Origin: Nephromyces sp. MM_2019
Lineage: Eukaryota; Apicomplexa; Aconoidasida; Nephromycida
Assembly: GCA_015657535.1 (NCBI GenBank)
Contig: JADHZB010001968.1
Coordinates: 69,386-133,385, forward strand
DNA: 64,000 nucleotides
Direction: 5' to 3'
The notes below the pieces were generated by a model. It did no database searches and was not told the DNA's origin. It was given only the letters and a program-made list of their open reading frames with translations. Positions 38,238-51,373 of this stretch are shown here, one piece after another. The position numbers were made by a program, and so were the translations under genes. Numbering within the stretch: position 1 is the first letter of the stretch; each line of letters opens with the position of its first letter.

Positions 38238-41200
38238 ATGTCTGAGTTTGAAAATGAGTCTTCTGATTTTATTTTTAAAACAATTTCAATTATTGGACTG
38301 GAATCGCAAAGAATCGAAAATATTTTATGCTTTTGTGACGAATTCCTAATTTACTCAGTGGGGTTTCAAATATGTATTCGGAGCCTTTTATCAAATGAAG
38401 GTTTCGGTCAATTGATTGATTTAGCATGTAAACCTGATGAAATCACATCTATAGCTTTGAGTAGAGGTAATAATAAATTAGCAATAGCAACTAAATGTCA
38501 AATAATAAATGAAAGCAAAAGTCCAAAGGATTACTGTAGTAAGTATAAAGGCTCTAATAGAGTCGGAAACTCCTTTTATAACAAAAAATGTTTTTGATTA
38601 TATAATCAAATCTAGGTATATATATATACGATTTTCCAATGGTAAAATTAAATCATGAGATTAAATCAAATATCCCTGACACTTTATCAAATCTTTGTTT
38701 CTCTTATAATGGGGAATACATACTGGGTTCAAGTAATTTAGGAGGCTATTCCATTCATATATGGGATATTAAAAGTGAGGCATTATTTCTAACATTGAAA
38801 GAAATTGATCAATCAATAAACAAGTTTATATGGTATAAATGTTTTCTGAGGGTACTTAGACCCTGAAAATAAAAAACAAGTTATGTTAAAATATATGCTA
38901 GGAGTTATCCTAGAGATTGCTTTGCGACTCTTGGGCAAGGTATATTAAAAGTTTGGAGTCCGATACAAACGTTTACCGGGATTAAATTAATCAACAATTA
39001 TACTATTGGGCGCGTAAATGGCAGTGATGGTATTTGTGATGCCTTTTTTTTAGGGCCTCGAAGGGTAATTATAGCAACAGATACGGGGAAAATAATTTTA
39101 GTAGAGGTGAAGAGTACACACTTTTATATAAAATTTAGTTTTAGTAATGATAGCTTAATTTATACTTAGGGAAATGAGTTGACTGTGCTAGTAAATGAAA
39201 AGTCAATCAAGGCTCAGCCGGAAAATTGGGATGAAAAGATTCTTTCTGTCTTTCCTAATCCTCTTGACGATAATTCTTTTGTAGTCGTAACTTCAGCAGG
39301 ACTTATGTCTTGGTAATGGACAAGCTCTATTAATATTTATTTTCACATGTTATGCTAACTTGATCAGGTTCAAATACAAAGATGTAGAAACAAGCGCCAA
39401 AATTAGTATGCCTGATAGAGAAAACTCAACCCAGCATTATTTCAAAAGCAATATCATATCACAAGCTTTACTAGACATTGTATTCACTAATCAAAACTCT
39501 TCTATATTTTTGATATGCGATCAAAATGGACTATTATGGAAAGTTTTTTATGACTCAACAAAATATCTACCAGTAAGCACTTAAAAGAGTAATTAAAAAA
39601 TATATTATAGTCTTACATAACTTGTAAAATTTTAGATATTTAACTTTCACACTGGAGAAATTGTTGGTGGGAAGTCTTCTAAAGTACTTCCAGAATTAAT
39701 TTGCATCAACAATAAAGGACTAATTATGAACCATAATGGGCCTGACACACTAGTCTTCAAAAAGGTTTTTAATGGTAATAGTGGTAGAATTTCAAGCTGC
39801 GAAGTATGTGAAATATTTGATCAAGGCTATCTAGCCGTATTCTGTGGTTTTCAAAATGGCGACTTAATGGTGTTAGAAAAGTTAAATCGTTTTGAGTTAA
39901 CTTTATCAAACTATTTTCCAATATTTGTTTGCCCAATTATTGATATAAAATTTAACACTAAAGGTAAAACATCTCAAGTTGCTGAATCCTTACAGATATA
40001 CTTTTGTATTCCAATTTTCAGAAGCCTCAGTTGCTCTACTTTCACAAGGTGGTGAAGTTCGTCTCATCATATCAGAGCCCAGAACTCAGAACGACAAAGA
40101 TCATAATCAATCTAGGTTGAATTTCAAACACATCCTTAACATAAATCAAAATCATTTCAATGATGTAATAAGCTGGTCTACATGTTATGATTTTTTGTTA
40201 AATTTTTCAAACAAAAGTTTTCTAAAATTTCACTTCGTTGAATCAATTAATGATAAATTACCTAATGGTGATAAAACGAAAAGCTATTCTTCAAGTTTTC
40301 TGTAAGAGATATTTAGGCATTTAACCACTGAGCTAAACTTATCTATGATAATATAATACTAGTGATTTTAATTTCAAAGCAAAATATGATCAATTGCAGT
40401 CTAGACTGCTAAATAATGGAGGTATTCACTTAATCTTATAAAAGCAAAACCAAGTAATTAAAAATAAAATTCTATCATTGTAGAGTATTCTGAAGCTCAA
40501 CAAACAGACGGCGAGATTAAGATAATTGAAGCGTATGATGAAGCAACTATTTTACTTACTGGGAATAAATTATATAATAATAAGTTGATTAAAGTTGAAT
40601 ACAATATTTCTAAGGTTTCTTTGATTCAGTTTATTAGATAGAATCCACTTTATAATAAGTTTTTATTCCTATTTTACAGAAATTTGAATTCATAGAATCA
40701 GTTAGTGAATTGGATCTTCACAATGAAATGTCAAGAACTTTTGATAACAGTGAAATGCTTATAACTTGTATCACCAAAATTAGATCAGAAAATCTTGTTT
40801 CTATTGGTAATGTTTTTGGAGAAGTGTTAATTTGTTGTATGAAGGATTTTCAAATAAGTTCTATAGTAAGGATCATTTAATTTATATTGACTTAATCAAT
40901 TTTCTTGACGCCCAATTTGCCTTTAAAGATAAAAATGTACCCAGTTAACTTCAACCAGATAGTTAAGATTGTGCATATCAAAAAGCAATACCTAGCATGC
41001 TTTTCAAGCACTGGGGTGATTAAATTTGGTCAGTTAAGTAGTGCCAAAAACAGGTAAGAGTTTGCAATTATTTGAGTACATGGAAATTTAGGTCTCCCCA
41101 TTTTCAATTTAGAAGCCAAGATCGAGCGAATTCGAATGGAGTTTGTTTTCACACTATAAAGACTAATTCTAACCCAGATATATGTTACAATTCACTTAAA

Positions 41201-44200
41201 TGTGATGAAGAGGGAGCAAAATACTCCGATAATATTGTTGGTTAAAAAGTCTTTCATTACTTGAATTAACTTAAGATAAATTTTTTACTCTATGATTTAT
41301 AAAAGATAACTCTAATAGTAAAAGAAAATCAAAATTCGGAGCAAATACTCAACAAATCTTGCTATGGTATCTATTAAAAATAATTTATGAGACAAAGTTG
41401 CAAACGTTAACTAATAATGACTTTAGAATTCCAAGATTCCACCTATTTTCATGATGAAGCTAGTTCAAATGGATTAGATAAAATAAGATACTTAAAGGCC
41501 GGTTTGAGTGATATTTATGTAACATAATCGATATAACTTTTGCAATTGAGAGTTCATATATAACCAACTTTGTATAACAAAATTCAGATAGACTTTACGC
41601 AGTGTTACAACTTGAATTCGAGAAGTTTGGCAAATTTTCTGAAAGAAAGGATTGTTTTTAAAACAAAATATTTTTACACAAATCGCCTATCTTTAAAACT
41701 CAAGGAACTAGTATCAAAGACTTCCGAAAGTTGTAACAAAAAGGACATGCAACAGTTAAAAGTTGACGATACAAAGAAATTAGTGTTGCATACTGAGGAT
41801 GATATACAGCAATCTAAGGTCAATTAGTATTAAAGTGTTTTAGGTAAAGGTATTTAAATATAGTTCTATGTAACTCTTAAAATCTTTATCAGGAACAAAA
41901 AGACCTAAAAACTAAATCAAAAGCATTAGATGGTTAGCGTTAGCTTTTGTCGACAATTGATATCTAATGTAACAGGATTCAGTTCACTATTGTATATGAT
42001 AAACAGGCAAAGAGCATTATGAGACAAGCCGACATAGTATGAGACATAAAAGGAAAGAAGAAATCCGAGAATTGGCATTGAAGGGACCTAAGGTTTTGAC
42101 GATTCATAATGACTCATTATTGAGTGAATTTAATCGACACCAAAATGAACTCGAAAATAAAAACAACAGTTTAATAGAAGGGTAAAACTCTGTTCTCTTA
42201 AAAATCGAGTTTGTACGCTTTTATCTATTATATCCTATCTATATTCAGTAATATAATGTGTTTGCTTCGATCTGAGTTTGAAGATATACAACACCAAGCT
42301 TTCATTACACAAAAAAAGTTTGATGCTGGCATAAATCATCTTGAAAGTATTTTTGTCAAGGTTTTTTAATTAATATTCAGTAATCCCATCAGGTTAGATT
42401 TATAATATTGTTCTTAGGTTTTAAATTTGATTTTAACTGCGAATAAAAGTATAAGAAGAGTGTGGAAGTTTATGGATTTTACTTTAAGCAATAAAAATGA
42501 TTCAAATGAAATGAAAATCACTCAAAAGGGTTTAGAATTATTGGATAGAAGTTTTGATAGGTATAAAATAAAACCATCAATTTTACTCAATTAATTATAA
42601 ATTATTCGGCACTAGAAAATTTGAAAAGATAATAAATCAAAAAAGGGATTTGAGAAGTTCTCTATATTCTAATAACTATGATCAAGGTAAATTTTCTCTT
42701 AGCAGACTTGATAGGTTTAAAATGTATTTGTTTCCAATTAAAAATAGAGCCTATAGAAGACAATACAGAGATACATCTCAGGTTTAATGAAGAAGTAGGA
42801 GAAGCCTTTAATGTGATGAAAAAATTGCTTAGAGCTATTGAAAACGATGGTTCAAAAAATATTAGTGACTCGCAAATAGTTTTTAAATTGAATAAAATGT
42901 TTACAGATCAGTGGTGTAAGGTTAGATATAATAAATTGTTATGTAATTGTGAAAATAATTTGATCGATTTTTGATCCTAGGTAAAAGAATTGGTTTATAT
43001 GGTGGATAAAGCCCATGATAGTTTGAAAAGAAAGAGGCTGTGTTTATTTACAAGGCTAAACTATATGAAGTTGAGCCAACTGGTATATTTGCACTTGAAA
43101 AATGTTAGGATAAAACGAAAGAATGCAATCTAATTTTCGTAGATTATATATAAAGAATTGAGGTCTCATTTCAGTCAAGAAGAAAGAAAAGATTTATTTA
43201 AATATAATTCTCTTGGAAGTAGATTGAATGTCTTAAAAAGTGAAAAAGATGCAATATATGGACAATTGGAGTCTTTATCTGAAACTTTGAGTAAATTTAG
43301 GTGCAAAAATGTAAAAATCTATTCAAATAATCTTTAAACTCAATTAAAAAGAATTAAAAAAAACTATTATAAATCCCCAGGCTAAAACTTCACCTGCCAA
43401 AATTTGTGGATTAGCTAGAAAGTTAATATTAATGGTAATTTTACATTCTCGGGTTTATAGGATTGTCTAGAAATTTCTATGATTAATCATGCAGGTCGGG
43501 ATGTTCCTGAGTGAATATACTGATAATAAAGAAATCTTGCCGAAGTATTTTTTCAGTAAAGTAATATATATAAATATATTTATATGTAAGTTTTCAAATG
43601 AAACAATAAATTAATTATATACAAAATTTTAGAAAGATAACCTCAAGGAAAAACTAAAAATTGCTTTCCAATGGTTTTCAAACGTGTTTCCTAGCCTAGT
43701 TGAGAAATTAAATATAGTAAGTATATAGTGTCGACAACCAATGAGCTTGAGGTAATAAGGAGCATGAAAAAAAATTAAATAAAGCGGTTAGGTGAAATAG
43801 AGCAAGAGAAAAAACAAGTGATAGAGAAATTAGAAAAATTCGATAAGTTAAAATTGACATCAAATGAGGCTTCAAAGATTAATGAAGGCAAGAATATTAC
43901 CTGTTTGATAAGTCTTTCAAGGGTTAGTGTGTTTTTAAACTATTTTCCTGAATTGTGATTTCTGGTTGTTTAAACAGTGTTTTAGGAAGGAAAAATTAAA
44001 AGATACATTTATAAATATTCAAAATCAAGAGTATGGTGTTATCGCATTGAGCCAAGCTGATGAGCTAATGAAAAGGTGTTCAGATGTTGAGAAATCCAAT
44101 TAAAATTTATTTTAAATATCATTGTTGACAGCTTTTACAAGTATCAAGAAGCAGGAGAATTGAGCTCACAAAAGATTGCAGAGGTTAAAACCAGCATTAA

Positions 44201-44614
44201 GATGGAGATTAAAATAAAAAATAAAGTAAATCTATAAAGCTATGTGAGATATTTAGTTTCAATGTCTAAAATTTTTTATAGTTAAGGCAAGAAATAAAAG
44301 ACCTTGAACAAGAATTCTTAGATTTCCAGATTAAGAAATTGGGTAATTTTTTTGACTTTGATAGTGTTGCTAAAAGTAAAGAAAAGAAAGAGGTAAGTTG
44401 CTAGTGTTTAAGGTTGGGAATTAGATTTTACAAAATTATAAATGCTTTTGATAATCTTCCCTAGAAAAATAAATCAACAGAGACACAGATTGTAGAATTA
44501 TCTGAGTTAAAAAAAATATTGGAAATAAAAAAGAACGATCTTAAATATGCTTTACAGAAAAACACTAAACTTAAAGAGAAATTATCAGAGCAAACGTATT
44601 TAGTTGGTTTATAA
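38238..44614 (+). CDS. WD40 plus coiled-coil axonemal protein, CFAP43/CFAP44 type
   Basis: About 30 exons, the longest gene after the EGF adhesin; about 1,480 residues. Main exons: 38238-38538, 38616-38832, 38902-39106, 39170-39312, 39368-39572, 39636-39963, 40022-40301, 40363-40421, 40484-40614, 40680-40865, 40929-41053, 41113-41240, 41427-41518, 41588-41818, 41893-41932, 42007-42181, 42249-42360, 42418-42560, 42616-42686, 42748-42920, 42981-43103, 43143-43290, 43352-43434, 43495-43560, 43633-43716, 43785-43922, 43978-44075, 44132-44225, 44282-44392, 44465-44614. The first ~700 residues are degenerate WD40 blades (ITSIALSRGNNKLAIAT; SYNGEYILGSS, SIHIWDI; ILKVWS). From about residue 830 it is Lys/Glu-rich coiled coil (RHKRKEEIRELALKGP onward). 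Few families join WD40 blades to a long C-terminal coil this way; CFAP43/44, which tether inner-arm dyneins on flagellar axonemes, fit best. CFAP57/IFT-like proteins are alternatives. Confidence 0.66.
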
Positions 44615-44781
44615 TCTATTTCTGTATTACAATTAGTCTTTAAAATGATAAATCAACATAGTTTTAAAATCAGTGTATAAGAAATTTCTAAAAAAAAGAA
44701 ATTCATATTGACATTTAAACTTTTCTTTAAGAAACTGTGGATTTTTAAGAGTGTATTTCAATAAGTGTTATATCTCTCATT

Positions 44782-45718
44782 TCAAAAGTATATACGGATA
44801 ATGTCACGAGGAGCATTCAATGTTGATCTACAAACAGGGCAAGATTTTTTCTGCTTCAAAGATACTTTGATACATTTATGGCAAAAGATATGTCCACATT
44901 TAGTTGCTGACCATTTTGTGAGGTAATTGTTGTTGAACTGATATCAAGAAAAAAAATCAATTTCTTCCTGTTTACAAATCACAAATTTAAATATAACTAA
45001 CATCATCATCCTGTTCATTATCTTTATCATCTGAGTCAGAAAAATTATTGTTAGGCTTTCTAACCAATGGTCGCAGGCAAATAGGACAGTGATAGTTAAA
45101 ATTAGGGTTCTCAGCTCTTATAAGTTGAGTTTCATCATCTAGATTGATAGGTTCATTTCCTCCTGTCTGTTGGTTGTTGCTTAAAAATCGATTTTGTCCT
45201 GGTGGTAAAAAATAAAAAAAGTTAAAAGCGCACAAGAAATTTTTAACTAGCCAGAAATGTTCCTTTTAAAATTAATTTTGAAAATAAAATAAATCATCCA
45301 GTTGTTCACCTGGTAGAAATCGATGATGATAGATGTTATATTGCTGGGTAGGGGTTTTGAGCATAAAAGGTTCTATTTGATCTATGTCTATGGGTAGATC
45401 TGAAGATGTAGTGCTTTTTAAAGCACTTAGACTAGTTAAACAAGCATCTAAATCTATTACTTCAGGGATGGTGACTGCTTCATCGTGCTCTGTGATAAGT
45501 AGGAATTTCTTAAATTGTGGTTGTAGTTTTTATGACAATATATAGATGTAAGGGTATATGCAATATAGCTAATTTGCTAATACTTATCAAAGCCAAGCAA
45601 GCTTATTTAATATGGGGAGATTTTTGTATGTATTATAAAGTGTACCATTTACTGAAGTTTGTTCTATATTCTCATGGCTTGAATCGTCTGGCTCTAATTC
45701 TATTTCTTGTAAATCCAT
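44782..45718 (-). CDS. RNF4-like RING E3 ligase with SUMO-interacting motifs (STUbL candidate)
   Basis: Four exons: 45653-45718, 45310-45487, 45002-45198, 44782-44937; 198 residues. The C-terminal RING is split: YHCPICLRPL in exon 3 and TKCGHIFCHKCI with SCPVCRSTLN in exon 4, giving C-x2-C, C-x-H-x2-C-x2-C and C-x2-C ligands. The last residues, DIIRIYF, mirror the hydrophobic end of RNF4, which is needed for dimerisation. Upstream are two short hydrophobic-acidic motifs, PEVIDLDACL and EPINLDDETQ, each a textbook SUMO-interacting motif (V/I-x-D/N-L-D/E). Two SIMs before a C-terminal RING is the SUMO-targeted ubiquitin ligase plan: it would ubiquitinate SUMO-modified nuclear proteins. An acidic insert (SDSDDKDNEQDDD) sits inside the RING, which is unusual. 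The gene converges on the CFAP-like gene. Confidence 0.76.
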
Positions 45719-47125
45719 TTTTAAAGTACTCCCTTGGGGATGAATTAAAAAGATTTGAATTGGATAGGCAGTAAGAAATCAGTTGCAGTTTCTGACCTTA
45801 ATATAAGTTGACTTGTCTCCATGACCTGCACATTTATCATTTAAAATAAGTTTTGATTAAAAATTCCAATATTATCATATTACATCATAATGGAGCATGA
45901 GTTAACTGAGTCGAATGCATTACTGCAGTATATTTTAAAGAAATAGTAGTCTATTTATATTGGTTAGTATTCATAAAAAGTCAAGCTGACAAAATTTCGA
46001 GCCTAAAATAAAGATAGAAATGCGTCCCTCCTCTCTACAAGTCTTTAAGCTAATAAATAATATTAATCATTTAAAATTTTCAATATATCTTTAAAGATGT
46101 GATGGCTGTGGCTATGGGTGAAATATCTTATCTAAAAATGAATTGGTCGTGATAAAATAGGTCGAAACTTTCTGTGAAAAAAGATACTGGTTATAAATCT
46201 CCACCTAATTTAATATTTGAGTGAGAAGATTTTAAAGTTTTTAAATTTTAACTCCTTGTTATACTGTGCCAAAGCACGTAATGATTTAATATAGGCAAAA
46301 TATTCAACCAGAGAGCTGTTGTAATAGTGTAAATATTTTATAGTTGATCAAGTGCTTATGCATAGTAGTTGATTTTTAGGCTTAAACTAGGTAGGCTATA
46401 GTTTCCCATAATCTTTGGGGTGAAGAAATTATGCGACTGAAAAAGTGGAGACAGGCCAGGATGCAATAGTAACAAAATTTCATTTTCCCTAACTCTGACT
46501 TAAATTACTTGTTAATTGATTATTGGTTTGAATTTCCTAGCAAAAAAGGCTTAAATTTTAAATTAACCTTGATTTTAAAAATAATTTCAATTCCCGGAAA
46601 TTTTGAGCTAAAACCTAATAATCAATATCAATATCGTACGATAGTTTACATAAATTTATATATAAATGATTATTTAAAGCTATCTCAGATGAGTAGTATT
46701 AACTCAATATTACGAAACATTTATTGCGCTCTCCAGAAATGGAATATACACATAAACTTAATCAATATAAGTTTCATTATAAATTAAATTATAAATCCAA
46801 TTAAATTATGAATTAAAAATTATACCCAGAAGTAGTATTATTGAAAAATCATTTATAAAGCATTTTTTTTATCGAGTCAATAGTATGCCTCGATAACATC
46901 TTACAACTAATGGAAGTACTTTTTAATCAAACTCGATGTTAATTAAATTAAAGTTACTCTTGTCGAACTTGCTCTTACTCTAGATATGAAAGATGACACC
47001 ATAAGAAAAATGATACACTCATCCTGTAATTTTTCAGCCAGTGGCAGCTAAGCTAATGACAACATTTAAGTAAAATTCTTAAAGTCTATTTTTAATTTTA
47101 TTATATAATAAATAAAGACCGACAT
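45719..47125. other. Intergenic (1.4 kb), divergent promoters
   Basis: Between the RING gene (-) and the oxidoreductase (+). The 92-codon open frame at 46509-46787 looks random (Ile/Asn/Tyr-rich, no splice partners). Nothing else is supported. Confidence 0.4.
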
Positions 47126-48784
47126 ATGAAGAATACTTTAAATTTGTTATCTTCAATAATGAAATCTGTATTTGTCAAAAAACCTGGTGGAGCAGAAGAA
47201 CTATATATAGGTAGTGCTAACATACCAACAATAAAAAGTTCTGAAGTAATTATAAAAGTTATGTCATCTGGAGTAAATAGGATGGATATAATGCAACGCC
47301 AAGGTACTTAATAAAATTATTTTCTAAAATTAAATCGTTTCTGAGAAGCCTAAGATTCATGAATTATACCTACGATGTCTTAGATAAATTTCAAGATGAA
47401 ATTTATTCCTCATTTTCTCAGGTAGATATCCTGTTCCACCCGATGCTAGTGAAATTTTAGGAGTTGAATGCAGTGGGCTTGTGGAAGAATCCTTATCAGA
47501 AAAATTTTCCAAAGGAGATAAAGTTATGGCGCTAGTTTCAGGAGGAGCTTACAGTCAATATGTTGCCTCACCAGACGCTTACTGCATGAAAATACCCGAA
47601 AATTTAACTTTTGAACAAGTAGAATAATTGAATATTCGTGTATTTCCTAATTCAATTTTTCATCTCATAACTCTTTTATGACTTTGAACTTCAATTTTAG
47701 GCAGCTGGAATACCTGAGGTTTGGATCACAGCTTATCAATTACTCCATCTAATTGCAGGTAAGCAACTGTAAAAAACCCTTCTAGGTCAACACCACAGGA
47801 TTAAAATTGAGTTTTTCTTCAAGAAATTAGGGAAGGCGATAACATTCTCATACATGCTGCTGCAAGTGGTGTTGGATGCGCTGCAATACAATTAGCAAAA
47901 CTATCAAAAGCAAATCACATAATTGCAACATCACGAAACTTCGAAAAATTGGAATATTGCAAGACTTTAGGTGAAATTGTTACATCTCATCCCTTTTTTT
48001 ATAATTCGAAAGCGCATATTGACTAATTTGTCTCAGGTGCAACAACGACAATAACTTGTGATAATGAAAATAAATTTGCTAGTAAAGTCAATGAAATAAC
48101 TCAGGGAAAGTATTATAAATAACTTATAGCAATTATACATTGTTAAAATTGACTTAATTAATTTCACTCTCAGCGGAGTAAATATCATACTTGATCCCAT
48201 TGGGGCAACCTACTTTGATGAAAACCAAAATGTATGCACGCGTGATACAAGGTAAAAAATTTAATTTTATCGATTAATATAGTGTCTGCAAAATTTTCTA
48301 TTTTAAACTTATGAATACTAACATGAAACTAAATACTCAGATGGGTAATTTATGGTTTAATGGGAGGCTCACAAGTCAATTTAAATATCGCCAAACTACT
48401 TTTCAAAGGGGTTAGTATTTACTAAAGCTTATATAACCTTTTGAATATAGTTATTTAATTTATAAATGTTTCTTTTGAAACTAAACAGACGAGTATTAGA
48501 ACTTCAACACTTAGAAGCCGCCCGTATGAATACAAAAGATCACTCATTGATCAATTTACAAAAACTTGTATGAAAAAATTCGAGGATGGAACACTAAAGG
48601 TCTAGAAATTTATATCCATACTCGTTTGCTAATTATATTCATCGGTATCTACTCTCGTAATTTTCAGACTAGCATTGATACTGTATTTCCTTTTGAGAAA
48701 GTAAAAGAAGCTCACAATTATATGGAAACAAATATGAATACTGGAAAAATAATTCTAGATTTCTCACATCAATTTCAGAATTAA
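47126..48784 (+). CDS. Quinone oxidoreductase, MDR family (PIG3/zeta-crystallin-like)
   Basis: Nine exons: 47126-47303, 47422-47618, 47701-47758, 47824-47970, 48037-48109, 48174-48251, 48341-48410, 48489-48599, 48668-48784; 342 residues, the normal length. It should reduce quinones with NADPH. Seen: SGVNRMDIMQRQGRYPVPP, the start of PIG3-type enzymes; EILGVECSGLV; ALVSGGAYSQYV; the substrate loop AAGIPEVWITAYQLL; the cofactor loop AAASGVGCAAIQLAK (AxxGVG) followed by ATS; DPIGATYF; and RWVIYGLMGG. The zinc-binding Cys and His of alcohol dehydrogenases are absent, as expected for zinc-free quinone reductases. Start could also be the second ATG (47159; MKSVFVKK), since the first 11 residues look like an optional leader. 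Confidence 0.88.
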
Positions 48785-49247
48785 CTAATTGCAGATGTTG
48801 AAATTATAACTAAAAATATACACATCAAAATACTATAAAGCTGCTACAAATTCAATGCAGATTTTAAAAAATTCATTCCAACAATTCCTCATTCCTTTCA
48901 AGTTCATTTGATAAAACTTATCAATGAATTTGATCTTTATTATGCTCCAATATAATTTTACTCCTCTTATACATCCTCGAAAAACTTTTCCTTACTGCTC
49001 CTAGCATAATCTGTGTTTTATTAAAGTTAAGATTACAGACCAATTGGAAAACATTTTCTTAAGTAAATTTCTGATACTAAGCCTATATATACCTTTATAT
49101 TTTCGTGAATTTTTTTAAAACTAAATATTTCTTCAGTGCTTTTTATTTCGGCCTTATCAATCTTTATAAATTCTGAAAATTTAATAATTGAATTTTTTCA
49201 AAATAGTTCAATAGAGATACCATTATTCACAACAATAGATAAGTATT
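48785..49247. other. Intergenic between convergent genes
   Basis: About 460 AT-rich bases between two convergent stop codons; presumably both 3' UTRs. No exon seen. Confidence 0.5.
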
Positions 49248-50950
49248 TTAAATTATCTTGTTATAACCTATTATTTTCCTAATTAAATTAGTCAATTCTA
49301 TGTCTATATCATTACTAATATTTTCTGGTTTTACAAGTTCATATGCCTCCTCCTGGTATACATTTGGTAAAATTGATTCGTTATATACTTCAGAGGGCAA
49401 AGACTCTATGTCGTATCCATGAGAAGCACTATCACCGACAGTAGTAGCTAACAATTCTTGTTGATTGAGATCATCAAATTCTTCTAAAAATCTTTCAACC
49501 AAGTCCCCTTCAAGATCTGTATCACTACTTTGCATGTCGACATCACTTGGGTTACTTTTAACTATCTCGACTTGATTTATTTAAAAGTGTAAACCATAAA
49601 GTATAAAATTTATTAATTTAAAACTTATACAAGCTTACTCATTTTTTCCGATGATTCGAAATTGTTGTAACAAACTTGAATTTCTTTAGTTCTATCAACT
49701 TTACTACTGCACTTAACTAAATCTATGCAATTTTTTGCAATCGTAGGAACACTCAGGCAATCCACGCAAAATATTAAATTTATTATCTTATCGAGACATC
49801 CTGTATTTGAGCTAGTGTCTGAGAAAATGGTTTTACAATCGAATCAAATAAATGTGGAGCATTCATATTGTACTCTGAAAATTTGAAAATTATATTATAA
49901 TTTACCAGATCTCAATCCCTTAATTACGTTCCCCTTATTATAGTTTTCATTACGATTTAGCAAATCACTATGCTTTACCTGTGTATTGTTAAACTTATAT
50001 TTTGCTCTATAGAAGAATTTGTAATGCGTTTTCTTACTTTAGACCACAATAGGGTGCATATTAATTTAAATGTTTCAGCATGTTGCCTGTTGGGAAATGA
50101 GAAAACTATTTTCCGTTGATTGAAGTCTACTAACACAAAAACTTCATTTTTCGAGCATCTCGGTTGTAACATTTTAGTAGAAACTCCTAAAATAACTATT
50201 TTAATTAATTTTAGCCCTCAAAGTGTTTCAACTTCATAGATACCTTTAAAATTGTCTCCTCTTGCTATAACAACAAATGGGATTATATCTACACTTTTCA
50301 AAAATTTTACAGGAAATTCGATAACTCTTCCATCATATGGGTCTATTTGAATAGTTTCATAATCTTCTGTTACTTTAAAATAGACATCTGAGTTTTCCTA
50401 ATAATCCATTTCAATAATACAAATATCAAAGAAAAAGTTTTCAAAATATAATTATAAATTCCTCATTTTTATCGCTAATTCATCCTATTAAAGTTACTTA
50501 ATGAATATTCACGGTAAATCTGATTACAATAAATTTGACTCACTTCATATGGTGAAAATTGAGTCAGGGGTATACCTTCTATAAGTCTCTTAGTGATTAT
50601 ATAGGAATTGTCCTTTGATCCTATAATCTTTTTATCTTCATTGTCCATTGACTATGAATAGTAAGCATTGAATCAAGTAATTTATATTAATTTTAAAACT
50701 TATATTTATAGATTATATTGATAAATGAAATCAAAAACCAATGAAATATAATAAGTTTAACCAGGAATTTAGGTGATAAACTTGAATTATCAAAATAGCT
50801 GTAGGTTCCATTTAGTATGCCTACTTCTTCAAGCTTGCTTTCTTCGGGTTCATAACTTTTACCAGTTAGCCTGTGAATATTTGATCTGATAGGCCTATTT
50901 TTTGAGTAATGCTTAGCATTTTTATCAAATACTAAGAAGCTCTCTTCCAT
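49248..50950 (-). CDS. Unknown protein with a possible PH-like segment
   Basis: Seven exons: 50762-50950, 50544-50651, 50244-50397, 50038-50186, 49906-49978, 49639-49818, 49248-49570; 391 residues. No signal peptide or membrane segment. Residues 105-195 alternate strands (VYFKVTEDYETIQIDP; VDIIPFVVIARGDNF; EVFVLVDFNQRKIVFSF) and end in a helix containing Trp (QHAETFKLICTLLWSK). That is the strand-rich core plus C-terminal helix of a PH or PH-like fold, as in many lipid- or peptide-binding adaptors, but no specific family motif is present. A Cys-bearing segment follows (LIFCVDCLSVPTIAKNC), then an acidic tail (LVERFLEEFDDLNQQELL). Function unknown; the PH reading is an inference from pattern only. 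Confidence 0.65.
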
Positions 50951-51250
50951 GATTATGAAGTGATATTTTGAATACCAGTAATAAATATCATCAACTTAAC
51001 ATATAATTCTGACTAGAAATAACTAAACATCTTTAAAAACTTCTATTTATAATTTTAATTTTAATTTGGTCAATAAAACATTAAAAATTAGATACACGTA
51101 ATTTAAAGAAATATATTTAAAGTTTTGGAGCATATTATACTTTATGAATTTTTATAATAATAATAGATTATTTAACAATACAAGATAAATAGTAGAATCA
51201 TTCAAATATGAAAAAATATTTTAATTCAAGTCTTATATTTTCTTATGATT
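50951..51250. other. Intergenic, very AT-rich
   Basis: Upstream of the minus-strand unknown gene; presumably its promoter. No other feature. Confidence 0.4.
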
Positions 51251-51373
51251 ATCTGGGTGAAAGTTCCAAAATAAAACTAGAATAAAGAGTTCTAATTATG
51301 TTTAACAAATCAATCATTATGTATGAATGTTGCTAGGAGATTATAATTTTGTATTTTGATTTTATTTATTCAG

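Noticed and set aside
46509..46787. 92-codon plus-strand frame
   Set aside because: Ile/Asn/Tyr-rich translation expected from random AT-rich DNA; no neighbouring exons.
49800..49880. Exon beginning at the acceptor at about 49871-49872 (minus) in the PH-like gene
   Set aside because: It would need an 18-base intron to rejoin the frame; direct splicing to 49818 keeps phase and gives a better protein.
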